A DNA stretch of 64,000 nt, from assembly GCA_017548365.1 (NCBI GenBank), contig JAFZAC010000010.1:1-64000 (forward strand), given 5' to 3'. Shown here piece by piece: positions 17,204 through 26,310 of the stretch (the first letter of the stretch is position 1; every line of letters starts with the position of its first letter). The notes under the pieces were generated by a model that was not told where the DNA came from, ran no database searches, and saw nothing but the letters and a program-made list of their open reading frames with translations. Both the position numbers and the translations under genes were made by a program. Source of the stretch: Muribaculaceae bacterium. Lineage in GTDB: Bacteria; Bacteroidota; Bacteroidia; Bacteroidales; Muribaculaceae.

Positions 17204-18136
17204 TTATTGTTTTGAGATAGCTCCGTTGTTTTTCATGTCTCGGATAGCCGAATGAAGTACACCATTGACGAATGCTGAACTGCTTGGTGTGCTGAAGGTC
17301 TTGGCAATCTCGATATATTCGTTAAGTGTTACTGTTGTGGGTATGCTCTCGAAATTCCTTACTTCGGCAAGAGCTACTAGCAGAATCACGCGGTCAATAA
17401 GGGCTATGCGTTCGCTGTCCCAGTGTCGAGCATCGATAAAGTGATTGATGGTCGCAGAGTTCAGTTCCTCTTGTTCTACAGCGGCTGTGAACAGCAGGTC
17501 ACCATACTTGCTGTCTTCCTCATCTTTGAATTGTGGCATAATTGGGAACTCATCTCCATCATTGATGCGTCTAATGGTCTTGATTACAAATTGCCCCATG
17601 AACTCGAGGTCGTCGCATGACCAGTATACCGACTGGTTCTCTAATTCTTCGAGAAGGTCATCATCATCTATTAGCAATCGCTTGAACAACTGTCTCCAGA
17701 GATTGCAGTCGTTGTCGAGATTGCTTTCAGCATTTTCCATATATTCTTGATAGATTATGCTGTCTTGAATCTTGTTGAGGATGAGCTTAAGGAATATCTC
17801 ATTGTCACGCCATGTGAGTTTGTGACGGCTAATGAATGACTGCATCTGCTCATTGTTGCGCAATAATTCGACCAATTCATTATCAATGAACTTGGTGTTT
17901 GGATTCAAGTCTTCCTGCGAAGGCAAAAACTTGTGTTTCGCCTCGTCTAGATATAACGCTTGCAAGTCGGTGACATCGATAATCAGTTTGAGCAGATAAT
18001 TATACAGTTCATAGGACTTGTCAAAGCTCTGTTGTAGTTCTTTTCGTGCCATGTCCAGAGATTTTACATTTCTTGTAAGCAGATAGTTGTAGAACATCTG
18101 GACTACTTTTATTCTTATTAAGACTCGATTAATCAT
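17204..18136 (-). CDS. nusB: Transcription antitermination factor NusB
   Basis: A 310-residue protein, about twice the size of E. coli NusB. Only the C-terminal half carries the recognisable NusB fold (DRVILLVALAEVRNF, TVTLNEYIEIAKTFSTPSSSAFVNGVL). The N-terminal half is helical, as is common in Bacteroidota homologues. With NusE it binds boxA RNA and promotes antitermination of rRNA operons. It is the first gene of the four-gene operon. Confidence 0.92.
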   Translation of the reverse strand: MINRVLIRIKVVQMFYNYLLTRNVKSLDMARKELQQSFDKSYELYNYLLKLIIDVTDLQALYLDEAKHKFLPSQEDLNPNTKFIDNELVELLRNNEQMQSFISRHKLTWRDNEIFLKLILNKIQDSIIYQEYMENAESNLDNDCNLWRQLFKRLLIDDDDLLEELENQSVYWSCDDLEFMGQFVIKTIRRINDGDEFPIMPQFKDEEDSKYGDLLFTAAVEQEELNSATINHFIDARHWDSERIALIDRVILLVALAEVRNFESIPTTVTLNEYIEIAKTFSTPSSSAFVNGVLHSAIRDMKNNGAISKQ

Positions 18137-18201
18137 AGTGTTAATGTTTTTTATGGTGATCTCCTCGTGCGAAATAGAAGAGATACCGAGAATTCCAGCT
18201 A

Positions 18202-18209
18202 CAAAATTA
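18202..18209 (-). promoter_or_regulatory. -7 element for the nusB operon
   Basis: TAATTTTG on the minus strand matches TAnnTTTG, about 65 nt before the nusB ATG. No TTTG stands at the standard -33 spacing. Confidence 0.35.
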
Positions 18210-18339
18210 CACAGAAATTTCCAAAAAAACGTAATGTGGCTTTAAAATATTGGTAGACATGGACATTTTTTGATAATAAAATAGCTAACCATACATTCAG
18301 AACGGAATGTGGTTGTGTAATAGCAAATGGTGTGGTTTT

Positions 18340-20787
18340 TTAGAATCCCAGGTCGGCAAAGTATTTATTATTCTCCTCTTCGGTAATGGCAAGTGCTTTG
18401 CGTAAGTCGTTTAGCATTATTTTGTTGCGTGTTGCGAATTTTTCTCTGAATGCTTTGACGTGATACTCCCATTTGGGGTAGGTGAGCACCTTGGACCATC
18501 GCTGGCAATTACGCTCCATTTCGGGTTTGATAGTGTTGATGAGATTGTCAAACACAGCCGTGGTGTTTTGAGTAGTAAAGGTGTTGTGCATGTGCCATGA
18601 GAGCCGCTCAAGAAACATCTGTCGGAATTCCTTGTTTTTTAGCAGTTTTTGAATGATCAGGTTGTTGCGTGTCCGCTTTAGTTCGTGTTCGCTTCCAGCA
18701 TCGGTTCCTGCCGCTAAATAGAGAGATGGCTGAGCATTAATCACCCATGAGTTGTCAATATCGTAGAAGGCTACATGCCATTTCTTGTCGCCATTTTCAT
18801 CACTAGAGTAGATATATCTGGCATTTCCAATGTCGGTGTTGCTTGAGTACAGTTCTCCAAGTTTCATATCTATGAGTCCTTCTAGATCGTAATGTTCTTT
18901 CACATAATTATAGCACTCATCATTTTCTAGATTATGGTTTAGAACATAGGCTGTGATATCTCGACCGTTCATTCCCGTTATCATAGAAACAGAGCTGGAT
19001 GAGACATTAAGATGTCTTGCTGCAAAGTGCTCATCGATTTTCTCTCTTATATAGTAAAGACCGAAGTATTCCCCATTGATGTAAAGAGCGATGGGACGGT
19101 ATGCTTGAACGAGCAGATTGGGACTATTTTGCGCCATGAGACTTGTGAAGAACTCATCACGTGCCATAATGCCATCGTAGTCTTGGGACCCGGAGCGCAG
19201 TACAAAGTTTTTATACTTAGTTGGCTTTCCCTCGTTAAACAAATCATAGTCTAAATTGGCAACACCACAATAGTCTTTAAACCTGATTTTGAATGATTTT
19301 TTAGCGAGAGCTCTGGAATACCCTCCAAAGATTGCCAGTTCACAATCTTCGGAGAAACCTCCTATAGAGTCATAAAACTCGACATGTGCTTTTTTCCACC
19401 ATTTCTTCCAGTAGTTTGCTCCTTGATGTGGCATCACTGGACTTGCCCCAGGACCTTCCACATATATGCCGTGGTTGAAGTTATATAAATCGTCTTTCTT
19501 GACTGTAATGTTCATTACTGGCAATGTGTGCTGCTGTGCAAAGATGACGGTGCTCGTAGCAGTTGTGCTTTGAAGATGAGTTGAATCACCCTCGCAATAA
19601 GCTCTGATAGTTGTTGTCTTGTCAATATTGATAGAATCCTTGTAGACTGGAGAAACTGAATCGGGGACACTTCCATCAGTAGTGTAGTGGACAATGTAAC
19701 CATGAGTATCGATGATTACATTCATGTGGTCTTTATCGGAATACACTCCTGGTTTAGTTTTAAAAGTAGGCTTTGTTGCAATGCTTCGGAAATATTCAGT
19801 TGAATTTTCGCTGGCTTTGGTTGCATGTGGAAAGAAAAAGAAACCATCTTTTCCTTCAACTCTTCCCATTGAGACGCCAAACGGTGCCGATGCGTCGCAC
19901 AATCCATCGATGAATTTCTCGTCTTTAGTTATTATTACGGCCTTGTCGTGTCCAATCTTGAATCTTGCTTTTAGGCAGTCGACAACATAGGTTTCTCCTG
20001 GTTTAAGCGTCATCGCTGGAAAAGTCCAACAGCTAGTGTTCTTTTTACTGGTTGTGAGGCAATAGTCTTGGAGATTTATTGGTTCATCTGACACATTTTT
20101 AACTTCTATCCAGGCATTACCCTCCTTGAATCCCTTGGAATGTATTTTCCAGATTTTTAATGAACCTTTTCGCTGCTGTTCAATGAGATTGTTGTATTTC
20201 TCATAACCTTGACTATTGTTGTCAAATCCAGGTGTTTGTTCATAGCTGCAGACGAAAGCAGTGTCGTTATCAGCCACTCGACGATAACATAGGTCATCTT
20301 CGAGAGGACCATATTTTACTTGGGAGACCACATCCTCCCTGTTGAGCAGTTGCACTTTCCCGCCTTTAGAGGATAGTTTGAAATTTGCATGTAGTTCTTT
20401 TTGTGAATCCACTTTGTCTAGCTTTGAAGCAAAGACGATGACACATTCACCTGGTTTGACTGTCGTGTCGGGGAATTCCCATGTTTTCTTTTCGTCGTTC
20501 TTCAGTTCCTCATTATCCTCATTTGTTTCCTTCTTATCGTCACCACTGTTTTTATTCTTGTTGCCATCCTTCTCTACAGTTAATGCATAATTCTTGAGGT
20601 TGGCAGGTTTCTTAGAAATGTTTTTTATCTCTATCCAGTCATATAACTGCCCATCGTCGGCCAAAATGCCAGATTTGTTGGCAGTCATAATTTCATTGAT
20701 AACAAATGAGACATTATTTTCCTTCTCTTTGTTACATGCTGCCAAAGTCAGAATGGCCAATAAAAAGAAAAAAATATATTTTTTCAT
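18340..20787 (-). CDS. CotH-kinase family lipoprotein with lamin-tail domains (copy 2)
   Basis: An 815-residue lipoprotein (lipobox LTLAAC). By eye the order is: lamin-tail domain (FVINEIMTANKSGILADDG, WIEIKNIS) interrupted by a charged Lys/Asn/Glu loop; second lamin-tail-like domain (AWIEVKNVS); chitobiase-C-like module (IVHYTTDGSVPDSVSPVYKD); then the CotH domain from about residue 420. Kinase-relevant residues appear kept: Lys in AKKSFKIRFKD, Glu in REKID, Asp/Asn in NTDIGNARY, Asp in FYDIDNSW. CotH proteins in spore formers are atypical protein kinases; the substrate here is unknown. Last gene of the operon, 30 nt behind its paralogue. Confidence 0.85.
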   Translation of the reverse strand: MKKYIFFFLLAILTLAACNKEKENNVSFVINEIMTANKSGILADDGQLYDWIEIKNISKKPANLKNYALTVEKDGNKNKNSGDDKKETNEDNEELKNDEKKTWEFPDTTVKPGECVIVFASKLDKVDSQKELHANFKLSSKGGKVQLLNREDVVSQVKYGPLEDDLCYRRVADNDTAFVCSYEQTPGFDNNSQGYEKYNNLIEQQRKGSLKIWKIHSKGFKEGNAWIEVKNVSDEPINLQDYCLTTSKKNTSCWTFPAMTLKPGETYVVDCLKARFKIGHDKAVIITKDEKFIDGLCDASAPFGVSMGRVEGKDGFFFFPHATKASENSTEYFRSIATKPTFKTKPGVYSDKDHMNVIIDTHGYIVHYTTDGSVPDSVSPVYKDSINIDKTTTIRAYCEGDSTHLQSTTATSTVIFAQQHTLPVMNITVKKDDLYNFNHGIYVEGPGASPVMPHQGANYWKKWWKKAHVEFYDSIGGFSEDCELAIFGGYSRALAKKSFKIRFKDYCGVANLDYDLFNEGKPTKYKNFVLRSGSQDYDGIMARDEFFTSLMAQNSPNLLVQAYRPIALYINGEYFGLYYIREKIDEHFAARHLNVSSSSVSMITGMNGRDITAYVLNHNLENDECYNYVKEHYDLEGLIDMKLGELYSSNTDIGNARYIYSSDENGDKKWHVAFYDIDNSWVINAQPSLYLAAGTDAGSEHELKRTRNNLIIQKLLKNKEFRQMFLERLSWHMHNTFTTQNTTAVFDNLINTIKPEMERNCQRWSKVLTYPKWEYHVKAFREKFATRNKIMLNDLRKALAITEEENNKYFADLGF

Positions 20788-20817
20788 TATACTGTTATGT
20801 GATGGTCCCCTTTATAA

Positions 20818-23376
20818 TTAATATCCTAAATCGGCAAAGTATTTCTTTTCTTCCTCTTCGGTTATTTCCATTACTTTGCGTAAATCGTTCAGCATATCAG
20901 CATTTCTTCCTTCAAATCTCTCACGGAATTTTTCAACATTTGCCTCCCATCTTTCAAATGTCATGATATTTTTCCATCGCTCACAGTTTCGTTTCATTTC
21001 AGGTTTGATGGTGTTGATGAGATTGTCGAAGACCGTAGTGGCGTTTTGAGTGGTGAACGTCTTATGCATGTGGTGAGAGAGTCTTTCCATGAACAGCTGT
21101 CTGAAATCATCATTTTTGAGCAATTTTGCTATTATTATATTGACAGCCCTTTCTACTGATGTGCCCCCAGGATTAAGATAGTAAGATGACGATTTGTTTG
21201 CAACCCATGTGGCATCAAGGTCGTAGAAGACAACATGCCATTTTTTGTCACCTTTAGGGTCAGATGAGCGAATGAATCGCACATTTCCCACATCAGTGTT
21301 GCGTGAATAGATTTGTCCTAGCTTGAAATCAATGAGTCCTTCAAAGTCGAAATTCTCTTTCACAAAATCATAATGCTCTTGCTCGCTGAGGTCGTGACTT
21401 TTGACATAGGAAATGAAATCATAATAATCTTTTTTATTTCCTTCCTCGCAGTACATTGCCGACATAATGATAGATATAGAATCGTTGTCTACGTTGAGGT
21501 GTTTAGCCGCGAAGTGCTTGTCAATTTTCTCTCTTATGTAGTAAAGCCCAAAATAGCTGCCGTTAATATATAACGCAACGGGTCTATAGGCTTGTACAAG
21601 CAGGTTGGGCGATTGTGGTGCCATGAGGCTTGTGAAATACTCGTCACGCACCATTACTCCAGTGATGTCTTGTGAGCCAGACCGCAGTACAAAGTTCTTC
21701 ACTTTTGAAGGCTTGCCTTCGTTGTATAGGTCATAAATAATCTCGGATGGTCCTGTTACGTCTTTAAACCTGATTTTGAATGATTTCTTTGCAAGTGCTC
21801 TTGAGAAACCTCCGAATATTGCCAGTTCGCAATCTTCAGAGAAGCCTTGAATAGAGTCAAAAAATTCTATATGAGCTCTTTTCCATATTTTTTTCCAGAA
21901 ATTAGCACCTTTATATGGAAATTCTGAACCATGTCCTGGTCCGTCAGCATAGATGCCTCTATGTTTGTCAAAAAGATCTAATGAATCGACAGTAATGTTC
22001 ATTACTGGTATGTCGTGTTTTTCATCATAGATGAAAGTGCTTGTTGTTATGGCGCTGTGCATGATGCCTGAAGCAGTGTCATTTGGGCAATAGGCACGTA
22101 TTATGGTTGTTGTGTCAATGCTTATTGAATCTTTGTAGACTGGAGATTCTTCGGTTGGAATGCTCCCATCGGTAGTATAATGAACTGTAAATCCATGAGT
22201 GTCAATCTGGACCGTCATTTTTTTTTTGTCAGAAATGACTCCTGCTTCGTTTTTTATTGTTGGCTGCGCTGCAATAGTCCGATATGGGGTAGTGGTATTT
22301 TCTTTTCCTTTTGTGGGCTCGGGGAAAAAGAAGAAGCCGTCTTTGCCGTCAACCCTACCAATAGAGACTCCGAAAGGAGCTGCTGCACCCCAAATTCCGT
22401 CAATGAATTTGTTGTTTTTTATGAGAGTTACCGAATTTTTACCGCCTATTTTGAATTCTTCTCTCTTGCAGTCAACGACATACAGTTCTCCAGGTTTAAG
22501 AATGACGTCTGGGAAATGCCATGATGTTGTGTCTTTCTTGCTGTTGGTGAGGCAATAGTCTTGAAGATTGACCGTGTCGTTAGAGACATTCTTTACCTCA
22601 ACCCAAGTGTTTCCGTCTTTAAAACCTTTAGAATGCACTTCCCATAGTTTCAATGGAGTGCTTTTGCGTTGTTGCTCAATGAGTGTGTTGAATTGCTCAT
22701 ATCCTTTAATGTCATTATTGAAGCCAGGAGTCTGTTGATAGCTAGCTTCAAATGTTGTGTCGTTATCGGCAATGCGTCGATATGATTGATCATCGGCGAG
22801 TTTTCCATATTTTACTTCCGAAACAACATCACCATCATTAAGCAACTGCACGAGTCCGCCCTTGGAAGAAATTTTGAAACTTGCATGCAGCTCTCCTTTA
22901 GGGTCTTTCAAGTCTTTTTTAGAAGCATATACAATGACACATTGACCTGGCTTCACCATCATTTCAGGAAACTCCCATGTTTTCTTTTTCTCGCCTTTAT
23001 TAGTGTCGTTGTCTTTATTATTTTTGTTTTTCTTTGCTTTCTTCTCTTTAGCTTTGTTGTTATCTTGTTCATTGTCATTGCTACTGTCGGCATTGTCATC
23101 TTTTTTGTTGCTCTTGTCTTTCTCGACAATCAGCGTATAACCCTTGAGATTGGCGCTTTCTTTTGAGATGTTTTTAATTTCAATCCAGTCATACAACTCT
23201 CCATCATCGGCTATAATGCCAGCATGATTTGAAGTCATAATCTCATTGATGACAAATGGTGAGTCCTTCTTGTTGTTGCAAGAAGTAGTAAAGATAACCA
23301 TTGTCAAAAAGATTAAACAAATTATAGAAACAGAAATGTATTTGATAGATGATCTTGTTATATAAAACAGTTGCAT
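20818..23376 (-). CDS. CotH-kinase family lipoprotein with lamin-tail domains (copy 1)
   Basis: An 852-residue paralogue of the next gene with the same domain order. Its lipobox is IFTTSC after a longer N-terminal signal. The charged loop in the first lamin-tail domain is expanded and almost entirely Lys, Asn, Asp, Glu. The CotH residues are again present: AKKSFKIRFKD, REKIDKHFAAKHLN, NTDVGNVRF, FYDLDATWV. The two proteins are alike end to end, so this is a tandem duplication. It follows the phosphatase gene by 36 nt. An outer-membrane, surface or periplasmic location is inferred from the lipobox. Confidence 0.85.
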   Translation of the reverse strand: MQLFYITRSSIKYISVSIICLIFLTMVIFTTSCNNKKDSPFVINEIMTSNHAGIIADDGELYDWIEIKNISKESANLKGYTLIVEKDKSNKKDDNADSSNDNEQDNNKAKEKKAKKNKNNKDNDTNKGEKKKTWEFPEMMVKPGQCVIVYASKKDLKDPKGELHASFKISSKGGLVQLLNDGDVVSEVKYGKLADDQSYRRIADNDTTFEASYQQTPGFNNDIKGYEQFNTLIEQQRKSTPLKLWEVHSKGFKDGNTWVEVKNVSNDTVNLQDYCLTNSKKDTTSWHFPDVILKPGELYVVDCKREEFKIGGKNSVTLIKNNKFIDGIWGAAAPFGVSIGRVDGKDGFFFFPEPTKGKENTTTPYRTIAAQPTIKNEAGVISDKKKMTVQIDTHGFTVHYTTDGSIPTEESPVYKDSISIDTTTIIRAYCPNDTASGIMHSAITTSTFIYDEKHDIPVMNITVDSLDLFDKHRGIYADGPGHGSEFPYKGANFWKKIWKRAHIEFFDSIQGFSEDCELAIFGGFSRALAKKSFKIRFKDVTGPSEIIYDLYNEGKPSKVKNFVLRSGSQDITGVMVRDEYFTSLMAPQSPNLLVQAYRPVALYINGSYFGLYYIREKIDKHFAAKHLNVDNDSISIIMSAMYCEEGNKKDYYDFISYVKSHDLSEQEHYDFVKENFDFEGLIDFKLGQIYSRNTDVGNVRFIRSSDPKGDKKWHVVFYDLDATWVANKSSSYYLNPGGTSVERAVNIIIAKLLKNDDFRQLFMERLSHHMHKTFTTQNATTVFDNLINTIKPEMKRNCERWKNIMTFERWEANVEKFRERFEGRNADMLNDLRKVMEITEEEEKKYFADLGY

Positions 23377-23412
23377 GACAAAATATGCTTAAAATAATTT
23401 GTATAGTAGAGA

Positions 23413-24546
23413 TTAATTGCTTCTGTGATTTGATGAATACTGGCTTGTAATTTCAGCAATATTAGAGATGTCAAGCATCAAGAAAATGAAGTAGTCAAGC
23501 TCGTCTTTATCCATGCCAATGCTTCTCCAATAGTTGTAAAAACACTGCTTTAGATCGTCGTTTGGTCCATAATTCTTTATGAAATTAACCATACCCTTTA
23601 TCGAGCCGCGAACACGCTTGTTGTTTTTTCCCAAACTAAGTGTTGAGAGTTCGAAGTCACGTCCCAAGTCCAGTTCATACATTCCAAGCAGACCCTCGAT
23701 GAGGAAACTCACGGTACCACATCGGTCACAACCAATAGCGCAATGCCAATCTACATTCTTACCTTCCATAAGTCGTGAGAGAATCCATCTCAAGTCGGAG
23801 ACGTAGACCGAACTCTTGCTTTTCATAGCTGGGAGATATCCATTGTGGTTGAGACGAAGGTAATCCTTGTCGGCTCCTAAGGCAGAAGTGGTGCGGTTCG
23901 TCTCATGCCTGAGGTCTAGTTCAGCAAGCACGCCAAGGTTGTTGATGAAGTCATGTTTACCATTGGCAGTTATTCTATCAAGACTTGCACTACGAAAGAG
24001 TTTGCCATATTTTATGGGCACTCCATACTGAGTGGGCCACCCACCGATGTCTCTAATGTTGGCGCAGTTCCTTATTTGAATCATTCTCACTTGACCCACG
24101 GTGCGGAAGACCCCGCTAGCCATTAAGTTGACTGTGCCGTCATATAGAAATTCCTCTACTTTATAGTAATAGGTGCAGTTAGGCAATAGATTTCGTATTA
24201 TGTAAGACGAAGCCGATTTCTCGTCGGGGTTGAAAGTATATCCATTGCTGTAATCACTGTTTTCACTTGCAGTGATTCTAATTTCTTTAATGTTGGCAGG
24301 GGCAGTGGTAGGTGACCATCTCACTTCCTTCCCATTTGGCCAATATAGTTTGGTGCCATAGATGTTAGAGTCGTTGTATTTAGTAATGACACTAACATTA
24401 TAGTTGTTTTCATTATAAGTGTTCCATGCGTCGGCCATGTAAGCCTGAACAGCTTTGTTTTCAATATTAATTACTTCGATGTCGTCTTGTCCACACAAGT
24501 GCAGAGAGAATAACAACGTAATTAATAATAAACTGAATTTCCTCAT
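23413..24546 (-). CDS. Secreted tyrosine/dual-specificity-type phosphatase with FN3-like domain
   Basis: A 377-residue exported protein with signal MRKFSLLLITLLFSLHLCG. A fibronectin-III-like domain follows (TKLYWPNGKEVRWSPTTAPA, LLPNCTYYYKVEEF). The C-terminal domain matches the Y_phosphatase3 type: IRNCANIRDIGGW near its start and the active-site loop HCAIGCDRCGT with the CX5R pair C269 and R275. The usual Thr after the Arg is Cys here. The enzyme should hydrolyse phosphoester bonds on proteins or lipids outside the cytoplasm. It is the first gene of an operon with the two CotH-kinase lipoproteins. Confidence 0.87.
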   Translation of the reverse strand: MRKFSLLLITLLFSLHLCGQDDIEVINIENKAVQAYMADAWNTYNENNYNVSVITKYNDSNIYGTKLYWPNGKEVRWSPTTAPANIKEIRITASENSDYSNGYTFNPDEKSASSYIIRNLLPNCTYYYKVEEFLYDGTVNLMASGVFRTVGQVRMIQIRNCANIRDIGGWPTQYGVPIKYGKLFRSASLDRITANGKHDFINNLGVLAELDLRHETNRTTSALGADKDYLRLNHNGYLPAMKSKSSVYVSDLRWILSRLMEGKNVDWHCAIGCDRCGTVSFLIEGLLGMYELDLGRDFELSTLSLGKNNKRVRGSIKGMVNFIKNYGPNDDLKQCFYNYWRSIGMDKDELDYFIFLMLDISNIAEITSQYSSNHRSN

Positions 24547-24582
24547 TTTACTTTTTTTATATATTGTGTATTTTTTCGAGGT

Positions 24583-24591
24583 GCAAAGTTA
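24583..24591 (-). promoter_or_regulatory. -7 element for the phosphatase-CotH operon
   Basis: TAACTTTGC on the minus strand matches the -7 consensus and lies about 37 nt before the phosphatase ATG. The -33 region has no clear TTTG. Confidence 0.45.
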
Positions 24592-24826
24592 GTAAATGAT
24601 TTTTAAATAGCGTCTTTTTTAAAGCTTAATTGATAAAAAAAAGCGGGTTATTATAGAGAGTTTCATTTTTTTTGAGTTTTTTATCAACTTTTTCTCGGTT
24701 GAATTAGTGTTTTTTAGATTCTAGCTTACTTGATGATGTTGGTTTTTGTTAATATTGTGTTTAAAAGGAAAACGATTAAGGAATTAAAGAAAAACAATAA
24801 TTTACGAGTAATCTCGTTTTTTAGTT

Positions 24827-26242
24827 ATGATAAAGAACTTACATTTCCTACTCGTGGTTGTAGCATCTGTTGTGGCTATAGCTATGTCGAGTTGTATAGA
24901 TGACGAGATATCGACGAGTCCCAGTGATTTGCTGTCGTTTTCTACCGATACTGTGAAGTTTGACACTGTGATAACCCGTCAAGGTTCACCCACCAAGCAA
25001 TTTCTTGTATATAATAAAGGGAAGAAAACTCTCAATATTTCTTCTATAAAAGTTGCGGGAGAGAGCAAAGGCCACTTCTTTCTTAATGTTGATGGAATGA
25101 AAGGAGAAGAGTTTCATGACATTGAGGTTCGGGGTGATGATAGTATTTTTGTATTTGTAGAAAGTCGTTTGGATCCTACTAACCAAGACGAGCCGGAATT
25201 TTTTAAGGATAATATAGAGTTTGTGACCAATGGTGTGACTCAGAAAGTTGCTGTAACAGCTTGGGGGCAAGATGTCATAATATTGAATGACACTACATTG
25301 TCAAAACCCACACATTTGACGGCAAACAAGCCTTATGTGGTTTATGGCACTTTAACAGTGGACACCCTCATTAATGTAACTATAGACCCAGGAGCCACTT
25401 TGCTTTTTCATGATAAAGCGTCGCTGCTCGTGAAGGGGAAACTTACAGCCAAAGGAACCCAAGATCGTCCTATAACTTTGCGTGGAGATCGTTTGGACCA
25501 TGTGGTGGGGGAGATTGGTTATGACATCATGAGTGGTCAGTGGGATGGTGTGTACTTTGATTATGGTAGTTTCGGGAACGAGTTGAGCTATGTATTAATG
25601 CGTGGAAACACACGTGGCATGCAGGCCTATTCCTATGACATGAGCCGTCGCACTTTGCATCTCTTTAACTGTGTCTTGCACAATGCAACCTATGTTACTT
25701 TACTCGGCGTGAATGCTTGGATTGATGCCGAAGGAACCGAGTTCAGTGATGCTGGCATTTACGTTGCTGATTTTGTTGGTGGTAAGCTTGGATTTGTAAA
25801 TTGCACATTTGCCAACTATTACCTGTTCTCGGCCATCGAGGGCCCAATTTTGAACCTTGAGACTGAATATGAAGATGGAACAGAGGCTCCATTTGATGGT
25901 CATTTTGACAACTGCATTTTCTATGGTAATACTAGCGAGTTGAACCTTGATGCGCTTGACGGCCTAAATGTATTAATGCGCAACTGTTTGTTCAAAAGCA
26001 ATGGAGAGGATGACGCATGTTTTATTAACTGCGTGTGGGATGCCGATCCTATGTTCTATACTGAGCGTGAGAAGTATATCTTTGATTATCGTTTGCGTGA
26101 CGGCAGTGATGCAATAGCTCGTGGTGATCGTTCGTTCTGCCCTGAGTCGGCAAGATATGACCGTTATGGGGTTGACCGATTTGCCAGTGAAGGCCATGAT
26201 ATCGGTGCCTATGTGTGGGTGCCTGCTCCTGTTGTAGAATAA
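24827..26242 (+). CDS. Lipoprotein with beta-helix-like repeats
   Basis: A 471-residue lipoprotein (signal ending AIAMSSC). Residues ~30-150 are an immunoglobulin-like beta domain (KFDTVITRQGSPTKQFLVYN). The rest has short beta repeats typical of a right-handed parallel beta-helix (GATLLFHDKASLLVKGKLTA, LMRGNTRGMQAYSYDM, LHLFNCVLHNATY). No polysaccharide-lyase or other catalytic motif was recognised. Similar lipoproteins are widespread in Bacteroidales with unknown role; glycan binding is possible. It is divergent from the phosphatase-CotH operon and ends at a strong shared terminator. Confidence 0.75.
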   Translation: MIKNLHFLLVVVASVVAIAMSSCIDDEISTSPSDLLSFSTDTVKFDTVITRQGSPTKQFLVYNKGKKTLNISSIKVAGESKGHFFLNVDGMKGEEFHDIEVRGDDSIFVFVESRLDPTNQDEPEFFKDNIEFVTNGVTQKVAVTAWGQDVIILNDTTLSKPTHLTANKPYVVYGTLTVDTLINVTIDPGATLLFHDKASLLVKGKLTAKGTQDRPITLRGDRLDHVVGEIGYDIMSGQWDGVYFDYGSFGNELSYVLMRGNTRGMQAYSYDMSRRTLHLFNCVLHNATYVTLLGVNAWIDAEGTEFSDAGIYVADFVGGKLGFVNCTFANYYLFSAIEGPILNLETEYEDGTEAPFDGHFDNCIFYGNTSELNLDALDGLNVLMRNCLFKSNGEDDACFINCVWDADPMFYTEREKYIFDYRLRDGSDAIARGDRSFCPESARYDRYGVDRFASEGHDIGAYVWVPAPVVE

Positions 26243-26264
26243 TATTTTTGTAATATAGAAAATG

Positions 26265-26301
26265 ATAGCCCAATGACAGCTTGACTTAGTCATTGGGCTA
26301 T
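26265..26301. terminator. Bidirectional terminator between the beta-helix lipoprotein and the AI-2E permease
   Basis: A perfect 13-bp stem, ATAGCCCAATGAC (26265-26277) and GTCATTGGGCTAT (26289-26301), has an 11-nt loop and T-rich flanks on the plus side. The two genes converge here. Confidence 0.85.
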
Positions 26302-26310
26302 ATATTTTGT

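Noticed and set aside
18340..23376. Spore-coat genes
   Set aside because: The CotH similarity is to the kinase fold only; the lipoprotein signals and the Bacteroidales context do not fit sporulation.
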